Source: Kocuria rosea (GTDB lineage: Bacteria; Actinomycetota; Actinomycetes; Actinomycetales; Micrococcaceae). Taken from it: DNA of 35,655 bases. Location of the stretch: assembly GCF_023715525.1 (NCBI RefSeq), contig NZ_JAMBOG010000027.1, positions 1-35,655 on the forward strand. Reading direction: 5' to 3'. Below, piece by piece: positions 17,547 to 25,137 of this stretch. Under the pieces are notes generated by a model, which was given only the letters and a program-made list of their open reading frames with translations, made no database searches and was not told the DNA's origin. Positions within the stretch are counted from its first letter, which is position 1. The number at the start of each line of letters is the position of its first letter. Made by a program: the position numbers and the translations under genes.

Positions 17547-18506
17547 ATGAACGCTGCACCCGGGCACGAGGACCCCACCGACGAGCCCGCCGAGACCCCC
17601 GCCCCGAGACCCGCCGACGGCCCCGCCGGGAATCCCGACCACAGCGCCGCCGACGGGCCCGTCCGATCGGCGGACCTGGTCGTGGCGTTCGTCCCCGGGG
17701 TGATGCCCGGCAAGTGGTTCTTCCGCTGGCGGGACCGCAACCCCGGCCGGGCCCTCGCGGAGCGGCCGCTCGAGGCGGACACCTGGCGGGACGAGCTGGG
17801 GCAGGGCCGCGCCCACGCGTGCTTCGTGCGCCTGCCCGCCCACCCGCGGGCCGGGGTCGACGACCTCGCCGCCCTGCGCCGTGACTTCCGGGCCGTGGAG
17901 CTCTACGGTGAGCAGCAGGTCGTGGTGCTGCCCCGCGACCACGAGCTGACCCTGCTCGACGAGGTGCCGGTGGCCGAGCTCGTCGACGAGGTGCTCCTCC
18001 AGGAGCCCGCGTCCCTGCCCGAGCGCCAGCAGCTGCGCTCCCCGGAGGCGGTCGCCGCCGACGCGCCCCTGCCGCCGGTGCGCCACGCCAGGGACGCGAT
18101 CGAGCTCGTGGCCGCCGGGCTGGGCCTGGTCGTGGTGCCCATGTCCGTGGCGCGGCTGCACCACCGCAAGGACCTGGTCCACCGGGTGGTGCCCGACGCC
18201 GCGACGGTCCCCGTGGCCCTGGTGTGGCCGCAGGACCTGCCCGAGGAGCAGGAGGAGCTCGTGCAGGACTTCGTGGGCGTGGTGCGCGGGCGCGGGCTGA
18301 ACAGCTCCCGGGGCACCGGCACGGGCGGGCCGGCGGCGGAGCCGGCCGTGGACCGCAGGCCGGCGAAGGGCGCCCAGGGCGCGCGCGCGTCGTCGTCCTC
18401 GGGGCGGGCCGCGCGCCCGGCCGCCGGCGGGCGCCGGGGACCGGGAGGGGGCAGGGCCGGGCGCGGCAAGGCCGCGGGCCGGTCGAAGGGGCGCGGGCGC
18501 CGGTGA
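17547..18506 (+). CDS. LysR-type effector-binding domain protein lacking an HTH, with basic tail
   Basis: A 319-residue protein. Residues 1–38 are acidic/Pro-rich and replace the winged HTH that LysR regulators carry. Residues about 40–250 match a LysR substrate-binding domain (LVVAFVPGVMPGKWFFRWRDRNPG, YGEQQVVVLPRDHEL, IELVAAGLGLVVVPMSVARL). Residues 251–319 form a low-complexity Arg/Gly/Ala/Lys tail with GRGKAAGRSKGRGRR at the end, resembling nucleic-acid-binding basic tails. It is probably not a transcription factor of the LysR type; it might sense a ligand and contact DNA or RNA through the tail. ATG 17547 is supported by the -10 box 7 nt upstream. Confidence 0.75.
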   Translation: MNAAPGHEDPTDEPAETPAPRPADGPAGNPDHSAADGPVRSADLVVAFVPGVMPGKWFFRWRDRNPGRALAERPLEADTWRDELGQGRAHACFVRLPAHPRAGVDDLAALRRDFRAVELYGEQQVVVLPRDHELTLLDEVPVAELVDEVLLQEPASLPERQQLRSPEAVAADAPLPPVRHARDAIELVAAGLGLVVVPMSVARLHHRKDLVHRVVPDAATVPVALVWPQDLPEEQEELVQDFVGVVRGRGLNSSRGTGTGGPAAEPAVDRRPAKGAQGARASSSSGRAARPAAGGRRGPGGGRAGRGKAAGRSKGRGRR

Positions 18507-18513
18507 GCCCGGG

Positions 18514-18834
18514 CTACTGGCTGACGGCCACCGTGTAGGACCACAGCTCCGAGGAGGTGCCCACGGGGCGGGGCCGGGAGGCGCCCTCCTCGGCGGAGCC
18601 GCCGCCGTGGGCGCGGGTGAAGTGCTGCGAGGACGTCCACGCCTGGAACGACTCCTCGTCGGCCCAGCGGGTCAGCACGAGCCACTGGGTGCGCCCGTCG
18701 GTGGGCTGCAGCAGCTCGAAGCCCTCGAAGCCGGGGACGCCGGTCATCGAACCGCCGTGGGCCCCGAAGCGCCGGCCGAGCTCGTCGCCGGAGTCGGCGG
18801 GGACGGTGATGGCGTTGATCTTGACGATGCTCAT
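18514..18834 (-). CDS. MhuD/IsdG-like antibiotic-biosynthesis-type monooxygenase
   Basis: A 106-residue ferredoxin-fold ABM protein resembling the mycobacterial haem-degrading enzyme MhuD: MSIVKINAITVPADSGDELGRRF, GFEGFELLQP, TRWADEESFQAW. The residues that position haem in MhuD appear kept: Asn7, Trp66 and a His at 76 (75 in MhuD, one residue shifted). The likely role is haem breakdown with iron release; a generic ABM oxygenase is the alternative. The ATG overlaps the upstream mscS stop as ATGA, so translation is coupled. Residues 77–93 form a Gly/Ser/Glu-rich insertion before the last strand. Confidence 0.8.
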   Translation of the reverse strand: MSIVKINAITVPADSGDELGRRFGAHGGSMTGVPGFEGFELLQPTDGRTQWLVLTRWADEESFQAWTSSQHFTRAHGGGSAEEGASRPRPVGTSSELWSYTVAVSQ

Positions 18835-19841
18835 GCGTCCGATCCTGGCACATCCCGCCGCACGGCCCGCAGCTGCCCCGTCTCGGGCTGCGCGGGGGCG
18901 CCGGGCACCGGCTCCGCCTGCCGCACGACCGTCTGGTTGAGCAGGGGGATGTGCAGGCCCTCGCGGTCGAGCATCTTCTTCATGCGCAGGCGCAGGGCGC
19001 GGGCGACGTCCCACTGCTTGAGGGGCACGGTGCGCACGGCGACGCGCAGTGTCACGGACTCGCCGGTGACGGCCTCCACGCCCCAGACCTCCGGGTCCTC
19101 GGTGATGAACTCGCCCACCCTCGGGTCGTCGCGCAGCAGGGCGGCCTCGTGCAGGATGAGCTCGCTGAGCAGCTCGATGTTCGTGTCGTAGGGCACGGGG
19201 ACGTCGAGCACGCAGCGGGCCCAGCCCTGCGACTGGTTGCCGACCCGCAGGATCTCGCCGTTGCGCACGTGCCACAGGGTGCCGTTGACGTCGCGGACCT
19301 GGGTCACGCGCAGACCGACGGACTCCACCGTCCCGCTCGCCTCGCCGAGGTCCACGACGTCCCCGATGCCCAGCTGGTCCTCCGCGACCATGAAGATCCC
19401 GGAGAGGTAGTCCTTCACGAGGGACTGGGCGCCGAAGCTCAGGGCCACGCCGGCGATCCCGGCGCTGGCCAGGACCGGGCCGATGTCGTAGTCCAGCTCC
19501 GAGATGACCATCAGCAGCGCGACGGCCCAGACCACCACCGTTGTCACGGACGACAGGACGGAGCCGATGGTGTGGGCGCGCTGGGCCTGCCGGGCGCCGG
19601 CGAGCCCGGCGTCCTCGACCCAGCGCGGCCTGCCGCTCTCGAGCCGGCGCACGATCCGCGAGCGCGTGCCCCTGGCGATCCCCCCGGTGACCCGGCGGAT
19701 CAGCAGGCGCAGCACCGCGGCGAGCACGGCGGCGCCGAGCAGGACCAGGAGGATCCGCAGCGGCTTGTCGAGCCAGAAGTCCCAGCCCAGGTCCAGGGCC
19801 GGCGTCGGGGCGGACAGGGGCAGGCGGGCGGGGGAGCGCAT
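18831..19841 (-). CDS. MscS-family mechanosensitive ion channel
   Basis: A 336-residue small-conductance channel protein. It has a helix at about 27–48, one at about 96–113, and the pore-lining segment GPVLASAGIAGVALSFGAQSLVKDYLSG followed by FMVAEDQLGIGDVVDL, typical of the MscS TM3 and beta domain. The C-terminal vestibule ends with an amphipathic stretch KKMLDREGLHIPLLNQ. It releases solutes during hypo-osmotic shock. ATG 19841 is chosen, not the longer frame from 19952, because TACGCT lies 6 nt before it. It is the first gene of a pair with the MhuD-like gene. Confidence 0.92.
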   Translation of the reverse strand: MRSPARLPLSAPTPALDLGWDFWLDKPLRILLVLLGAAVLAAVLRLLIRRVTGGIARGTRSRIVRRLESGRPRWVEDAGLAGARQAQRAHTIGSVLSSVTTVVVWAVALLMVISELDYDIGPVLASAGIAGVALSFGAQSLVKDYLSGIFMVAEDQLGIGDVVDLGEASGTVESVGLRVTQVRDVNGTLWHVRNGEILRVGNQSQGWARCVLDVPVPYDTNIELLSELILHEAALLRDDPRVGEFITEDPEVWGVEAVTGESVTLRVAVRTVPLKQWDVARALRLRMKKMLDREGLHIPLLNQTVVRQAEPVPGAPAQPETGQLRAVRRDVPGSDA

Positions 19842-19847
19842 GGAGGA

Positions 19848-19853
19848 AGCGTA
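19848..19853 (-). promoter_or_regulatory. -10 box of mscS-like gene, leaderless (TACGCT)
   Basis: On the minus strand TACGCT ends 6 nt before ATG 19841. Confidence 0.5.
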
Positions 19854-19972
19854 ACGAACGCCACCGGCGGATCGCCCCGGGTCACGGCGGGCGCCCGGGG
19901 GCGTCGGGCACAATGGTGCCCAGACCCGTGGCGCCGCGCACCCGGCCCGCACGCTCCCGACCCGAGGATCCC

Positions 19973-20683
19973 ATGAGCTCCCTCAGCACCGCCCTGCCCA
20001 CCGTCCTCGACGCCGCCGCGGAGCCCGCGGGCGAAAGCCTGGGCGGGATCGCCGACTGGGCGGTCGGCGTCATGGAGACCATCGGCGCCCCCGGCGCCGG
20101 GCTCCTGGTCGCCCTGGAGAACCTGTTCCCGCCCCTGCCGTCCGAGGTGATCCTGCCGCTGGCCGGGTTCACCGCGAGCCAGGGCAGCTTCACGGTGGGC
20201 GGGGCGATCTTCTGGACCACCCTGGGCGCCGTGGTGGGGGCGATCGCGCTCTACTGGATCGGCGCCGCGCTCGGGCGCCGCCGGCTGCGGGCCATCGTGG
20301 ACCGGATGCCGCTCGTCGACCTGCACGACCTCGACCGCACCGAGGAGTGGTTCGACCGGCACGGGAAGGCCGCCGTCTTCTTCGGGCGGATGATCCCCGT
20401 CTTCCGGTCCCTGATCTCGATCCCGGCGGGCATCGAGCGGATGTCCTTCGGGGCGTTCGTGCTGCTGAGCACGGCCGGGTCCCTGATCTGGAACACGGTC
20501 TTCGTGCTGGCCGGGTACTACCTCGGCGAGAACTGGCACGTCGCCGAGCAGTACGCCGGCGTGTTCTCGAGGATCGTGGTGGTCCTGGTCGCCGCCTTCC
20601 TCCTCTGGTGGGTGGTCAAGCGGGTGCTGCGCAACCGGCGCGGGCTCACCGACGCCGCCCGCCGCGAGCGCGGGGAGCTGTGA
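19973..20683 (+). CDS. DedA-family membrane protein
   Basis: A 236-residue DedA/SNARE-associated protein. It shows the re-entrant segment ENLFPPLPSEVILPLAGF (about 50–67) and the conserved FFGRMIPVFRSLISIPAGIERM (about 140–161), with helices around them and a basic C-terminus. DedA proteins are proposed phospholipid or undecaprenyl-phosphate flippases supporting envelope homeostasis; the substrate of this paralogue is unknown. ATG 19973 follows GAGGA. A CACAAT at 19908–19913 could be the -10. It is divergent from mscS and followed by a strong hairpin. Confidence 0.92.
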   Translation: MSSLSTALPTVLDAAAEPAGESLGGIADWAVGVMETIGAPGAGLLVALENLFPPLPSEVILPLAGFTASQGSFTVGGAIFWTTLGAVVGAIALYWIGAALGRRRLRAIVDRMPLVDLHDLDRTEEWFDRHGKAAVFFGRMIPVFRSLISIPAGIERMSFGAFVLLSTAGSLIWNTVFVLAGYYLGENWHVAEQYAGVFSRIVVVLVAAFLLWWVVKRVLRNRRGLTDAARRERGEL

Positions 20684-21014
20684 CGCGGACGGTCACCGCC
20701 CCTTCCTGAGCCCGGGACGTGGCGTGGAGGGCGAGCCCGGCCAGGACCATCAGGCCCAGGGGCAGGAGGGCCGCCCCACCGCTGCGGGCGAGGAGAAGGG
20801 CCGCCGGGAGCAGAAGAAGACCCGGGACCGCATCTGGTCCCGGGTCTTCCACGGCGCGCGGCGGCACGCCGCACCCCCCATGCTGGGAAGCCCCGGTGGC
20901 CGAGGCAAACCGGTGCGGGGCGGCGGTGCGCCGAACGGCCCCGGCGTGCGTTTTCCGGACCGTGCGCCGGCCCGCCGCGGCGTCCCCCGGGCGCCCAGCA
21001 CGGCGAGGTGTTCC
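20684..21014. other. Intergenic region between DedA and NUDIX genes
   Basis: About 330 bp without a convincing gene. It holds the DedA terminator hairpin and, at its end, the NUDIX promoter. A minus-strand frame (20646–20852, GTG start) would encode 68 residues with one hydrophobic stretch (LLLLPAALLLARSGGAALL), but it has no ribosome binding site, begins in the terminator hairpin and overlaps the end of the DedA gene. It may be chance or a relic. Confidence 0.6.
20816..20849. terminator. 14-bp hairpin downstream of DedA
   Basis: Arms GAAGACCCGGGACC (20816–20829) and GGTCCCGGGTCTTC (20836–20849) enclose GCATCT. The minus-strand side is followed by a T-rich run, so it could work in both directions. 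Confidence 0.7.
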
Positions 21015-21020
21015 TAGAAT
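21015..21020 (+). promoter_or_regulatory. -10 box of NUDIX gene, leaderless (TAGAAT)
   Basis: TAGAAT ends 7 nt before ATG 21028. Confidence 0.6.
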
Positions 21021-21027
21021 GGTCCCC

Positions 21028-21486
21028 ATGAGTCTTCCCATGGACACCCGGGTGGGTGCCTACGCCGTCATCGTCCGGGACGGGGCGGTGCTGCTCAGCC
21101 ACTGGAACCCCCGCCACCCCACCCTCCGGGGGGCGTGGAGCCTGCCCGGCGGAGGCATGGAGATCGGGGAGCAGCCCGCGCAGACGGCCGTGCGGGAGGT
21201 GCTCGAGGAGACCGGGTACACCGTGGAGATCGACGAGCTGCTCGGCGTGCACAGCCGCCACATGGGCCCCGAGGAGCGCATGGACGGGCTCGCCCGCCCC
21301 TTCCACGCGCTGCGCGTCGTCTACCGCGCGCACGTCACCGGGGGCACGCTCACCGCGGAGGTGGACGGGACCTCCGACGAGGCGCGGTGGGTCCCGCTCG
21401 CCGCGCTGGCGGAGCTGCCGCTCGTGGGTCTCGTGCCCGTCGCGCTCGAGCTGGCGGGGCTGGCACCCGCCGGGGAGCGCCGGTGA
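21028..21486 (+). CDS. NUDIX hydrolase
   Basis: A 152-residue pyrophosphohydrolase with a complete Nudix box at about residues 44–66: GGGMEIGEQ, then REVLEETGY, giving the G-x5-E-x7-R-E-x2-E-E-x-G pattern with all metal-binding glutamates. The start is fixed by the -10 box. The substrate cannot be told from sequence; MutT-like nucleotide or ADP-ribose hydrolysis are both possible. Its TGA overlaps the next GTG (GTGA), so the lipoprotein gene is translationally coupled. Confidence 0.88.
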   Translation: MSLPMDTRVGAYAVIVRDGAVLLSHWNPRHPTLRGAWSLPGGGMEIGEQPAQTAVREVLEETGYTVEIDELLGVHSRHMGPEERMDGLARPFHALRVVYRAHVTGGTLTAEVDGTSDEARWVPLAALAELPLVGLVPVALELAGLAPAGERR

Positions 21487-22529
21487 GCCGGCGCCGGCCC
21501 ACCGCGCTGGCCGCGCTGGCCGCCCTCGCGCCGCTCGCCGCGCTGACAGGCTGCGGCGGGGACACCGCGCCCGCCCCGGAGGCGCCCTCGCCCACCGGGT
21601 CCGCCGCGGCGCCGATCCGGATCGCCACGGGACCCACCGGGCAGACCGCCGTGCTCGCCCACGTCTACGCCGAGCGGCTGCGCGGGGCCGGCTTCGACGC
21701 GAGCGTCGTGGACACCGGCACGGGCCGCTCCGGCCACCTCGAGGCCCTGGAGCGCGGGGACGTCGAGCTCGCCGCCGACTACTCCGGCAACCTCTACCTC
21801 CACCTGCGCGCCCCGCGGGCCGTGGGCCCCGGGGCCGCCCCCACGCCGAGCCCCGGGGCCACCGCGCCCTCCGCGCAGCGCACCACGCCACCGGACCGCG
21901 GTCTCGCCGAGGACCTCTCCGAGCTGCTGGGCCTCGGCGGCGAGGGCGCCGGCGACGAGGACGTGCTCGGTGGCGTCCGCGACGTCCTCCCGGAGGGGCT
22001 GCAGATGCTCGAGCCCGCCCCGGCCGAGAACAGGATCGCGGTCGTCGTGACCCGGGCCACCGCCGTCGAGCACGGGCTCGAGGACCTCGAGGACCTCGGA
22101 CCGGTCTGCTCCGCCCTCGACCTCGGCGCGGACCCCGACTTCGCCGCGAGGCCCTACGGCTCCGAGGGCCTGGAGGACGCCTACGAGTGCGTGCCCGAGG
22201 ACGTCGTGCCCTTCGCCTCGACGGGGGAGCTCGTCACCGCGCTGCTCGCGGACGACGTCCAGGCCGCGGCGCTGTTCACCGCCTCCCCGGCGATCGAGGA
22301 CAACGGGCTCGTGGTCCTCGGGGACCCCCTCGACAACTTCGTGCCCCAGCGGGTGGTGCCCGTGGGCGCGGAGGACCTCCCGGAGGCCGCGGTGCAGGTC
22401 GTCGACGAGGTCTCCGCCGGGATCGACACCGACGACCTCGTGCTCATGACCCGGATGACCACCGCCCGGGACCCGTACACGCCCGAGGAGGCCGCCCGCT
22501 ACTGGCTCGACGGCGACGACGACACCTGA
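21483..22529 (+). CDS. OpuAC/ProX-type betaine-binding lipoprotein, orphan
   Basis: A 348-residue exported lipoprotein: signal sequence and lipobox LAALTGC near residue 20, then a periplasmic-binding-type fold like quaternary-amine binders (PIRIATGPTGQTAVLAHVYAERL, ALERGDVELAADYSGNLY, AAALFTASPAIEDNGLVVLGD, DNFVPQRVVPV). A Pro/Ala/Thr-rich insert of about 35 residues interrupts the first lobe near 110–145. No permease or ATPase gene is beside it, so it may work with a transporter elsewhere or be a stand-alone sensor. Start GTG 21483 overlaps the NUDIX stop by 4 nt. Confidence 0.75.
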   Translation: MSRRRPTALAALAALAPLAALTGCGGDTAPAPEAPSPTGSAAAPIRIATGPTGQTAVLAHVYAERLRGAGFDASVVDTGTGRSGHLEALERGDVELAADYSGNLYLHLRAPRAVGPGAAPTPSPGATAPSAQRTTPPDRGLAEDLSELLGLGGEGAGDEDVLGGVRDVLPEGLQMLEPAPAENRIAVVVTRATAVEHGLEDLEDLGPVCSALDLGADPDFAARPYGSEGLEDAYECVPEDVVPFASTGELVTALLADDVQAAALFTASPAIEDNGLVVLGDPLDNFVPQRVVPVGAEDLPEAAVQVVDEVSAGIDTDDLVLMTRMTTARDPYTPEEAARYWLDGDDDT

Positions 22530-22558
22530 GGGCTCCCGGCGCGCGGGCCGCCCGGAGG

Positions 22559-22564
22559 TAGGGT
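22559..22564 (+). promoter_or_regulatory. -10 box of aminotransferase gene, leaderless (TAGGGT)
   Basis: TAGGGT ends 7 nt before ATG 22572. A GTG at 22563 inside the box is rejected as the start. Confidence 0.5.
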
Positions 22565-22571
22565 GGAGCGC

Positions 22572-23789
22572 ATGGCAGTGGTGAAGCAGTCCGACAAGCT
22601 CAAGAACGTCCTCTACGACATCCGTGGCCCCGTGCTGGAGCAGGCGGAGCGGATGGAGGCCGAGGGCCACCGGATCCTCAAGCTCAACATCGGCAACCCT
22701 GCCCCGTTCGGTTTCGAGGCCCCGGACGCGATCCTCGTGGACATGATCAAGAACCTGCCCAACGCGCAGGGCTACTCCGACTCCCGGGGCATCTACTCGG
22801 CCCGGACCGCGGTGGTGCAGTACTACCAGACGCGCGGGATCATGAACCTCGACACCGACGACGTCTACCTCGGCAACGGGGTCTCCGAGCTGATCACCAT
22901 GTCCCTGCAGGCCCTGTGCAACCCGGGCGACGAGATCCTCGTCCCGTCCCCGGACTACCCCCTGTGGACCGCGTCCGTGGCCCTCGCCGGCGGCACCCCC
23001 GTGCACTACCGCTGCGACGAGGACAACGACTGGAACCCGGACCTCGAGGACCTCGCCGCGAAGATCACCCCGCGCACCCGCGGCATCGTGATCATCAACC
23101 CGAACAACCCGACCGGCGCGGTCTACTCCCGCGAGGTGCTGCAGTCGATCGTGGACCTCGCGGCCGAGCACGAGCTGCTGCTGTTCTCGGACGAGATCTA
23201 CGAGAAGATCACCTACGACGGCGCCGAGATGATCAACACCGCGACCCTCACCGGCGAGGACGTGCTGTGCCTGACGTTCTCCGGGCTGTCCAAGGCCTAC
23301 CGGGTGGCCGGGTACCGCTCCGGGTGGCTGGCCATCACCGGGCCCAACTGGAAGGCCGAGAGCTTCATCGAGGGGATCAAGCTGCTGGCCAACATGCGCA
23401 TGTGCGCCAACGTCCCCGCCCAGCACGCCATCCAGACCGCCCTGGGCGGCTACCAGACGATCAACGACCTCGTCCTGCCCGGCGGACGGCTCAAGGCCCA
23501 GCGCGACCTCGCCCACCGGAGGCTCAACCAGATCGACGGGGTCAGCTGCGAACAGGCGGACGGCGCCCTGTACCTGTTCCCCAAGCTCGACGTCGAGAAG
23601 TTCGGCATCGTCGACGACGAGAAGTTCGCGCTGGACCTGCTCAAGGAGCAGAAGATCCTCGTCACCCACGGCCGCGCCTTCAACTGGCCCGAGCCCGACC
23701 ACTTCCGGCTCGTGACCCTGCCGTCCGTGGAGACCCTCGGCACGGCCCTGGACCGGATCGAGGAGTTCCTCAGCAGCTACCGCCAGTGA
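22572..23789 (+). CDS. AlaA-type pyridoxal-phosphate aminotransferase
   Basis: A 405-residue class I/II aminotransferase close to AlaA-type glutamate–pyruvate (alanine) aminotransferases. Features seen: YSDSRGIYSARTAV, the cofactor-phosphate segment LGNGVSELI, NPNNPTGAVYS, FSDEIYEKI, and the Schiff-base Lys241 in FSGLSKAYRVAGYRSGW. It likely makes alanine from pyruvate and glutamate. ATG 22572 is set by the -10 box. The PPK2 gene follows after 41 nt with its own ribosome binding site. Confidence 0.92.
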   Translation: MAVVKQSDKLKNVLYDIRGPVLEQAERMEAEGHRILKLNIGNPAPFGFEAPDAILVDMIKNLPNAQGYSDSRGIYSARTAVVQYYQTRGIMNLDTDDVYLGNGVSELITMSLQALCNPGDEILVPSPDYPLWTASVALAGGTPVHYRCDEDNDWNPDLEDLAAKITPRTRGIVIINPNNPTGAVYSREVLQSIVDLAAEHELLLFSDEIYEKITYDGAEMINTATLTGEDVLCLTFSGLSKAYRVAGYRSGWLAITGPNWKAESFIEGIKLLANMRMCANVPAQHAIQTALGGYQTINDLVLPGGRLKAQRDLAHRRLNQIDGVSCEQADGALYLFPKLDVEKFGIVDDEKFALDLLKEQKILVTHGRAFNWPEPDHFRLVTLPSVETLGTALDRIEEFLSSYRQ

Positions 23790-23830
23790 CCGGCCCGCCG
23801 CCGGCGGACGGACCCACCAGGAGGACCGCG

Positions 23831-24703
23831 ATGACCACCACCCCGAGGCGCCCCGGCGCCGGGTTCGACCAGGACGTGCGCTGCCTGCTGCGGGCGGGCC
23901 CCGGGCTGTCCCTCGCCGCCGTGGACACCGGGTCGACCCCCGGCTTCTCCGGCGGCAAGACGGCCGGCGAGGCGCTGCGCTCGGCGCGCAAGGGGGAGCT
24001 GGCCGACCTGCAGCGGCTGCTCTACGCCAACGCCACGGCCGCCGACGCCCCCCACCGGCTGCTGCTCGTGCTCCAGGGCATGGACACCTCCGGCAAGGGC
24101 GGGATCCTCACGCACGTGCTCGGCGGGCTGAACCCGCACGGCGTGCACACCCACGGGTTCGGCCGGCCGACCGAGGAGGAGGCGGCCCAGCACTTCCTGC
24201 ACCGCGTGCGCCGGCAGCTGCCGCGCCCGGGCGTCATCGGCGCCTTCGACCGCTCCCACTACGAGGACGTCCTCGTGCCCGTGGTCCACGGCATGCTCCA
24301 CGGCGAGCGGCTCGAGCACCGCTACGCCGAGATCCGCGCCTTCGAGCAGGAGCTCGCCCTGGAGGGCGCGGTCGTGGTGAAGGTGTTCCTGCACCTGGGC
24401 CGGGACGCCCAGCGCAAGAACCTGCTGGCCCGGCTCGACGACCCGGCCAAGCGGTGGAAGTACGACCCCGCCGACATCGACGCGCGCCGGCGGTGGGACG
24501 CCTACCGGGCCGCCTACGAGGGGGCGATCCGGGCCACCGACGCGCAGCACGCGCCCTGGTACGTGGTGCCCACGGACAAGAAGTGGTACGCCCGGGCCGT
24601 CGTGCAGGACCTGCTGATCTCCGCCCTCACGGACCTGGGCCTGGACTGGCCCGAGCCCTCCTACGACGTCCTGGAGCAGCGGCGCCTCCTCGCCCGGGGC
24701 TGA
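23831..24703 (+). CDS. Polyphosphate kinase 2 family protein
   Basis: A 290-residue PPK2-family nucleotide phosphotransferase that uses polyphosphate to phosphorylate nucleotides. Walker A is GMDTSGKGG (83–91), Walker B FDRSHYEDVL (139–148), and the lid region has KRWKYDPADIDARRRWDAY. The FGRPTEEEAAQHFLHR segment resembles the AMP/ADP-phosphorylating classes, but class is not certain from sequence. ATG 23831 follows GAGGA by 5 nt. It pairs functionally with the CYTH–CHAD gene upstream. Its stop lies in the terminator stem shared with xseB. Confidence 0.92.
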   Translation: MTTTPRRPGAGFDQDVRCLLRAGPGLSLAAVDTGSTPGFSGGKTAGEALRSARKGELADLQRLLYANATAADAPHRLLLVLQGMDTSGKGGILTHVLGGLNPHGVHTHGFGRPTEEEAAQHFLHRVRRQLPRPGVIGAFDRSHYEDVLVPVVHGMLHGERLEHRYAEIRAFEQELALEGAVVVKVFLHLGRDAQRKNLLARLDDPAKRWKYDPADIDARRRWDAYRAAYEGAIRATDAQHAPWYVVPTDKKWYARAVVQDLLISALTDLGLDWPEPSYDVLEQRRLLARG

Positions 24704-24721
24704 GCCGGCCCCGGCTCAGCC
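24698..24721. terminator. Shared bidirectional hairpin of PPK2 and xseB
   Basis: An 11-bp stem GGCTGAGCCGG/CCGGCTCAGCC with a CC gap. The 5' arm holds the PPK2 TGA (24701–24703) and the 3' arm holds the xseB TGA on the minus strand (24716–24718). Confidence 0.7.
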
Positions 24722-24982
24722 GTCCTCGCCGGGCTCCCCGCCGTCGGCGTCCGCCCGGCGGGCCCGGGCGGCGTCGAGGCGCTCCCGCGCCCCGTCCAGC
24801 CACTGCTCGCACCGCGCCGCCAGCGCCTCGCCGCGCTCCCACAGGGCCAGGGACTCCTCGAGGGACGTGCCGCCTGCCTCCAGGCGGGAGACGACCTGCA
24901 CGAGCTCCTCGCGGGCCTGCTCGTAGCCCATGGCCGCGATGTCGGACAGGTCGGGTGCTGCGGGGTGGTCGGCGCTCGCCAT
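24716..24982 (-). CDS. xseB: Exodeoxyribonuclease VII small subunit
   Basis: An 88-residue helical subunit: [41 protein letters not shown] is the XseB signature (YE.A..EL..IV..LE.G..sLEESL.L.E+G..L...C). It binds XseA to form the exonuclease VII that degrades single-stranded DNA into oligonucleotides. ATG 24982 follows GAAAGG by about 8 nt. It lies 155 nt downstream of xseA on the same strand; a GACAAT at 25058–25063 may be an internal promoter. Confidence 0.93.
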   Translation of the reverse strand: MASADHPAAPDLSDIAAMGYEQAREELVQVVSRLEAGGTSLEESLALWERGEALAARCEQWLDGARERLDAARARRADADGGEPGEDG

Positions 24983-25137
24983 GGGTGCGGCCTTTCTGCG
25001 GCTGGTCTGTTGCGTGCCGCGCCGTCGGTGGAGCGGAGCCGGCGCGGGTCCGGCCCCATTGTCCCACCCCGGCCCGGCGGGCGCCGCCGTGCGGCCGCCG
25101 GGCCGGGGCCGTCCTGCCCGGGCGGCGGCTCCGGGGC

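Noticed and set aside
20646-20852. Minus-strand 68-residue frame with a hydrophobic stretch after the DedA gene
   Set aside because: No ribosome binding site, begins in a terminator hairpin and overlaps the DedA coding end. A relic remains possible but cannot be supported.
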